The position numbers were made by a program, and so were the translations under genes. A stretch of DNA of 64,000 bases from Zanthoxylum bungeanum. Lineage: Eukaryota; Streptophyta; Magnoliopsida; Sapindales; Rutaceae. Location of the stretch: the NCBI GenBank assembly GCA_019454045.1, contig SKCR01023723.1, positions 186,001 to 250,000 of the forward strand. Direction: 5' to 3'. Below, in pieces: positions 59,216-64,000 of the stretch. Numbering within the stretch: position 1 is the stretch's first letter; each line of letters opens with the position of its first letter. The notes beneath the pieces were generated by a model. It was not told where the DNA came from, did not search any database, and saw only the letters and a program-made list of their open reading frames with translations.

Positions 59216-59642
59216 ATAGACACATAGTCATACTACCAATGGGATTCCGATGGGTCTATCCAGAGTGAATCTGTTTCCGTACCATCGGTAAACAGGATCT
59301 CCTATTACACTTGCATGAGTATCCAATACCCAAATATATGAGAACTATGCCGTTATGCTCCCATAACACGCACAAGTGTAATACTTGCCTATTACACATT
59401 ATTGATGTCCAATCTCGATAATACTACGACTATGGATATTTAATGATTAAACCTTAGTGGATTAATACTGTCTCATTTATTATTAATCTGGTACTAATCA
59501 TATGGACTTTTATTATTTATTTATATCTCGGTAATCCAATTACAAATGATAAAAGTGCAATTTCCTTTGTCATATAGTTAATTTGTACAACAACACCATG
59601 TTCTGTACAAATAGTGATGCTATGGGTCATAATTGTCCAACA
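59216..59642 (-). repeat. 5' LTR of the Copia element, outer part
   Basis: It matches 41095-41521, ends in TTGTCCAACA at 59642, and is followed by the TTCGA duplication. Joined with 46662-48355 it completes an LTR of about 2.12 kb. Confidence 0.92.
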
Positions 59643-59935
59643 TTCGAACCTTGAACATCTAATGCAGGGTTACTTGCGTGTCAGCTTTAGCCAAATATCC
59701 TCTAACAGTGGAATCAACATTTTTGGTTCAGGATTACTGTTCACGTAGACTATTCACGGAGACTGTTCACATATACGACATAGTACTATTCAAGTATATG
59801 ATATAATATACTATTCATATATACGGCACTGTTCACATGTACGACATTATTCACATATACGGTATTGTATACGGTCTTCTTCACGGTAAAATAGTAAAAG
59901 CCAGTTCAAGTGACAAGTTGATCGTCATCAGATAC
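59643..59935 (+). other. Leader of a plus-strand Copia remnant with short repeats
   Basis: 59735-59870 carries several copies of CTGTTCACATATACGAC-like words spaced about 20-30 bases apart. It lies directly before a Copia gag start codon and is interpreted as that element's untranslated leader. The minus-strand Copia element is inserted upstream of it. Confidence 0.45.
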
Positions 59936-60834
59936 ATGGTAGCAAAGTTTGAAATTGAGAAGTTCAACAGGAGAAATTTTTCCCTATGGAAACTTAAAAT
60001 AATAGCAATATTGAGAAAAGAAAATTGCTTAGCGGCAATTGGTGTGAGACATGATGTAATGACTGATGAAAATGTAAGGATATGGATGAAAACTCTATGG
60101 GAAACTTGTATCTAGCCTTAACAGATTTTTTGTTATCTGGTGTTCTATAGAAGAGGAATACAAAAGAGATTTGGAATGCACTTACCAAATTGTACGAGGT
60201 CAAGTCACTACATAACAAAATATTCTTGAAGATGAGACTTTACACTCTTCAAATGAGTGAGTCCACAACCATGACTGATCACATCAACAACTTGAATATA
60301 CTGTTTTCCTAACTCATTGTGTTAGATTATAATATATTTATAAATGAACATGTGAAGATTCTACTTCAAAGTCTACCTAATTCGTATGATCAACTTATCA
60401 TCAACTTGACAAGTAATGTTGTCACTGGAAATCTAATCTTTGACAAAGTTGCAACTGCTACTCTGAGAGATGAGTATAGGCGCAAAAATAAGGAAGACGG
60501 ATCATGTAGTTCACAATAAGCAGAAACATTATCGATGATAAGAGGGAGATCAACGAAAATTATCTCAAGTGGGAGTCAAAACCATGGTAGATCGAAATTA
60601 AAAAGTAAGAAGAATGTTAAATGCTACAATTGTGGCAAGAAAGGACACATCAAGAAATATTATTGGAATCTGAAGATAAGTGCACAAAAAGCTCATCTTG
60701 CAACAAAATCTCAGGGATGTGTTGCAAGTACTTCTGAAGAATATGGCACACTTTACAGTGAAGTAGCAATTGTGTCTAATGATAGCAGAAAAGAGCTAAG
60801 TGATTCATGGTCAGTTGATTCTGCAGCAACATGA
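59936..60834 (+). pseudogene. Copia gag and start of protease, broken
   Basis: It starts at ATG 59936 (MVAKFEIEKFNRRNFSLWKLK), the conserved opening of Copia gag. After a frame change near 60115 the reading resumes as KLYEVKSLHNKIFLKMRLY and LLQSLPNSYDQLI, the UBN2-type gag core. CYNCGKKGHIKKYY at about 60630-60671 is the CCHC knuckle with its last cysteine lost. DSWSVDSAAT at 60803-60832 is the protease active-site region, with the usual DSGA altered to DSAA, followed at once by a stop. Stops at 60111-60116, 60309, 60517 and 60832 region break it. Confidence 0.85.
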
Positions 60835-60889
60835 CATATGACCATTATAAGAGAATAGTTATGCTATTATGAACCTGTCTCTAGGATCA

Positions 60890-62160
60890 ATTTTTCTTGG
60901 CAATGATCATGCCTAGAAAATTATTGGGATTGGAACCATCAAAATAAAGATGTACGATGGTACTATCCACATTGTACAAGATGTTCGATATATTATGGGA
61001 ATGAAGAAAAATCTTCATTCAGTTGGACAGTTAGATGACCTAGGATACAAGACTGTTGTTGAAAACAGTGTATTAAAAATGGTAAAAGGATCACTTACAG
61101 TCTTGAAAGTTGAAAAGATCTCAGCAAACTTGTATAAGCTTTTGGGAGACTCAATTCAGGAAGCAACTGCATCAGTGGCTTCAGTGGATTCTGGAGAGGA
61201 AGCATCTATGTTGTGGCAACAGAAACTATGTCACATGTCAGAACAAAGAATGAAGATTCTCGTCAATCAAAAGCTATTTCAGGTTTGAAAGCGATTAGTC
61301 TACTGTTTTGTGAGCATTGTGTTACAAGTAAGCAAAACAGATTAAAATTCAGCAAGTCAAGTGCTCAGAGCAAAACCATTTTAGAATTAATTTAATCAAA
61401 TATTTAGGAAGCACCGGTTCAATCTCTAGGGAAAGAAAAATATTTTGTATCATTTATTGATGACTTTTTTAGAATATGTTGGGTGTACCCGATCAAAAAC
61501 AAGTCAGATGTGATGTTAGTTTTTAAAAACTTCAAAGCACAAATTGAAGTAGAAACTGGAAAGCGAATCAAGTGTTTAAGGACAAATAATGGAGGAGAAT
61601 ATTACAGTAAGGATTTTGATGCATATTGCCAGCAAGAAGGCATCAAAATGCAAACTACTAGACCATACACTCCTCATTAAAATGGTGTGGCAGAAAGGAT
61701 TAATAGAAAGCTTCTAGAAAGAGTAAGAGTTATGCTCAAAACAGCTAGTCTACCAAAGTGCTTTTGGGCAGTTCATACAACATGTTATGTTGTAAATAGA
61801 TCTCCAACAACAATAAATTATTTGAAGACACCGATGGAGATGTGGAGCGGAAAGCCAGTTGATTACTCATCTCTTAATATTTTTGGTTGTCATGTATATG
61901 TGATGTACAACGCTTAAGAAAGAACAAAGCTATATCCAAAATCTAGAAAATATATTTTTCTCGGGTTATGCTGATGGAGTAAAGGGGTATCGCTTGTCGG
62001 ATCCCACTACCCACAAGATCATCATCAGCTGGGATTTGATATTTGCAGAAGATAAATTGTAGAAAGAATGAACTGATAGCACTTCAAAAGAAAGTACAGA
62101 GACTATAACAGTACTAGTGAAAAATAATTCAGAACAAGAAAATATTAGGGATATTCCCTA
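60890..62160 (+). pseudogene. Copia integrase, broken and truncated
   Basis: 60950-61290 reads GMKKNLHSVGQLDDLGY and LWQQKLCHMSEQRMKIL, the pre-integrase region with its histidines. 61300-61330 supplies the zinc cysteines in another frame. 61430-61920 is the catalytic core: FIDDFFRICWVYP, LRTNNGGEY and NGVAERINRKLLERVR supply the D, D and E positions. 61925-62060 continues SRKYIFLGYADGVKGYRL in another frame. The reading fades at about 62160. RT and RNase H are missing, so the element is truncated or joined to other sequence there. Confidence 0.85.
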
Positions 62161-64000
62161 TACCCAACTTGTGGATGGGCTATATGTACATGTATTTGCA
62201 ATATTTTCATTAATTAATAAAATGACAATCTTTATTATACATGTCTTACATAAATTATATGAATCATCAAACACTGTAATAGAGCCCTTGGAGTAATAAT
62301 ATGATGTCTTACACGCCTTATGAGAATCATTACTCTTAAACGTTCCTAGTCATAGTTTTGTGAATAATCTGGGCGTTCACAAAGCGGAGAGACTGACATG
62401 ATGATATGATCCGCCCTTAAGTGGGGTAGCTGATCTCATAGGCTACTAGCGGAGATCTGTCCGCTTGGTGTATCACATGGATGCATGAGTTGCTCGTGTC
62501 CATCGAACTGACAGCCGAAAGTTTTCACATGGAGTGTTTATCACATGTGTCTGTGAGAACTTTCATGTATCGATTGTATGACTAGTCCTTAGACTTGAGG
62601 TCTTTACAATCTTATGTGTGGATCAAATGACTTTGACATTCTCCTTCCCGGTTCAAAAGATCCGGTCATAAGGGTATGATTGGGTCTTTTGTTGAAACAC
62701 ATTAAATTTATAAAGATACAACAGAGAATCACCACTCTCTCGGATAATATTTTCTTATAAGAGTAGTATTCCAGTTCGTGGGTTGATATGTGTGATCAGT
62801 GCTTGAGACTGTGGCCGCAGCGGAAGAATCATGTGAGATTCTTGGGTTAGCACGATTCATGACACTATCAACATCATACCTTTGACTATATGGGTAGAAA
62901 CTTTTCATACCCTAGGTCAAATGGTGGGGATACAGTGAGGCGAGGGACCGAATCATATGAGGGACCGAATCATATGTAAATCGCATACAGAATGAGTATA
63001 TATATATATATTTCCTTCTCATTTGGAGGCCTTGGCATGTTGCTAGATGTCAACCTTGGTCATTGAAATCGAACGACCATCTGATCAGAAGATAATTTAT
63101 GTTCGATTAAATTATCACGATTCATTTCATGTTCAACTTGAGGGGAACCCAAAAGGTCACACACAACAAAGTCGAAATCAATGGTTAACAGTGCACAGTA
63201 CAAATTTAACAATATATATGATTGCTGTAGGAATTGTTCATAAATGGTTCAATGTGTTTAATTATTGAACAGATCATTTATGAGGTTCCGTAGTGGCTTA
63301 GGGATTGGTGAATGACGATAGGGGCACTTTGGGAATTGCAATAAATAAATAAATAACGTGAATAGTAACATGAATAGTAATTTTTTTTTATTTGTTATTT
63401 GTTTTGAATTCCAATTCGGCCCAAACACTTATTAGGGTTTTATAATCTCATTAAACCACTAAATTAAGATCCAATGGCTAAAATTAAATTAGCATTTATC
63501 TCACATCGGATTCTTAATTAATTTTGTTGTCTTTGGAGCACCTATATAAACCCAATGAATTCTTTACAAATTTTTGCACCAAACATTTCATATCTTAGGT
63601 TTATATAAGTGAGAAACTCTAAAGTTTAAGAGTAAGCCACTGATTTTGAGGATCCTTAAGTCTAATTGACTAGAGGAACTTCGAGTTAAAAGTTTTGAGA
63701 TATTTGCATAGGCTAGCACCAAGGGCAAAATACCCGTGCACTCAAGGCGTAGTCTTGCAGTTGAGTTTTGGCTTTGGTGTGTGCATCTTTGGAGGCCACA
63801 CACTTGGGTGCCTCTTTGGAACGTGAAGAGCTTGTTGAGTTCGAGAAAAGCTTGTAGATTGGAGGGAGGACTGGAGGAGTCTTCGGTTCAAGTAAGTCTT
63901 TTTCTTTCTTTATTTTAATTAGAGTTCTTATGATAGTTAGCATGTTTAGGTTTATGTTCTTTGCATATTTTATGAGTTTTTATGCTTAGAATATATAGTA
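62161..64000. repeat. LTR-like non-coding sequence running off the window
   Basis: No gene is recognised. The sequence has the style of a long Copia LTR: short words such as GTCCTTAGACTTGAG (62585-62599, echoed in the solo LTR at 685-697), a TA microsatellite (62998-63010), a TATA-like CCTATATAAACCC at 63541-63553 and a downstream transcribed-leader-like stretch. Neither TG...CA end could be fixed, and the right side is cut by the window. Confidence 0.4.

Larger units (their letters stand above)
39442..59642 (-). mobile_element. Degraded Copia LTR retrotransposon, split by a nested insertion
   Basis: It is flanked by TTCGA (39437-39441 and 59643-59647). Excluding the nested Ogre/Tat element 2 and one copy of its target duplication, it is about 9.3 kb. 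On the minus strand: 5' LTR (59642-59216 plus 48355-46662), primer site TGGTATCAGAGC, leader, gag, integrase and RT remnants, purine tract, 3' LTR 41521-39442. LTR ends are TGTTGGACAATT...CCTAACA. Order integrase then RT, and the initiator-tRNA-Met primer site, define Copia. Confidence 0.93.

Noticed and set aside
59735..59870. Short repeats considered as a regulatory operator array
   Set aside because: They lie in the leader of a dead Copia element; no evidence for a function beyond that.

Overview
This window is intergenic DNA from a plant, most likely a eudicot. The evidence is the make-up of the repeats: Ty3/Gypsy Athila- and Ogre/Tat-type elements, Ty1/Copia elements primed on initiator-tRNA-Met, a hAT element, a Stowaway-like MITE and a tRNA-derived SINE family. 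One intact plant transcription factor of the AP2/ERF (DREB) family is also present. No bacterial, organellar, rRNA or tRNA gene was seen. The species cannot be named from the sequence.

Layout. (1) 1-6712: the 3' part of a Gypsy element, interrupted by a 2.4 kb solo LTR (229-2624, TSD ATATT). It carries an intronless, nonsense-mutated copy of a cytokinin-activating LOG enzyme (2769-3422) just before the element's 3' non-coding region and 3' LTR (4789-6712). (2) 6713-14204: remnants of an older Ogre-like LTR, split by a complete but non-autonomous Athila-type element (7624-14073, TSD ATGAC, tRNA-Asp primer site, gag-protease only). (3) 14472-29628: old LTR-like sequence split by Ogre/Tat element 1 (15370-25225, minus strand, TSD CACTT, tRNA-Arg-type primer site, gag only, satellite-like arrays). 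Next to it is a long-TIR DNA element flanked by 101-bp direct repeats (26176-28596). (4) 29629-39441: the least repeat-dense part, with five SINE copies, a foldback MITE, a defective hAT element (31887-34868, TSD ATCGTACA), the single-exon DREB-type gene (35562-36152) and a Stowaway-like MITE. (5) 39442-59642: a degraded Copia element on the minus strand (TSD TTCGA) whose 5' LTR is split by Ogre/Tat element 2 (48356-59210, TSD CTCCC). (6) 59643-64000: a degraded plus-strand Copia gag-protease-integrase, followed by LTR-like sequence that runs off the window.

The only gene that looks functional is the DREB-type factor. All other protein-coding traces are transposon proteins or the LOG copy, and every one of them is broken. 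At least four nesting events can be ordered from target-site duplications. The youngest clear insertion is Ogre/Tat element 2, because it interrupts the Copia LTR and its own two LTRs are still very alike.

Most notable: the LOG copy embedded in a Gypsy element's 3' region; Ogre/Tat element 2 carrying about 700 bp of Athila-type 3' sequence; satellite-like arrays in both Ogre elements; a five-copy SINE cluster, one copy with a 19-bp TSD; and the 101-bp duplications that abut the TIR element exactly.
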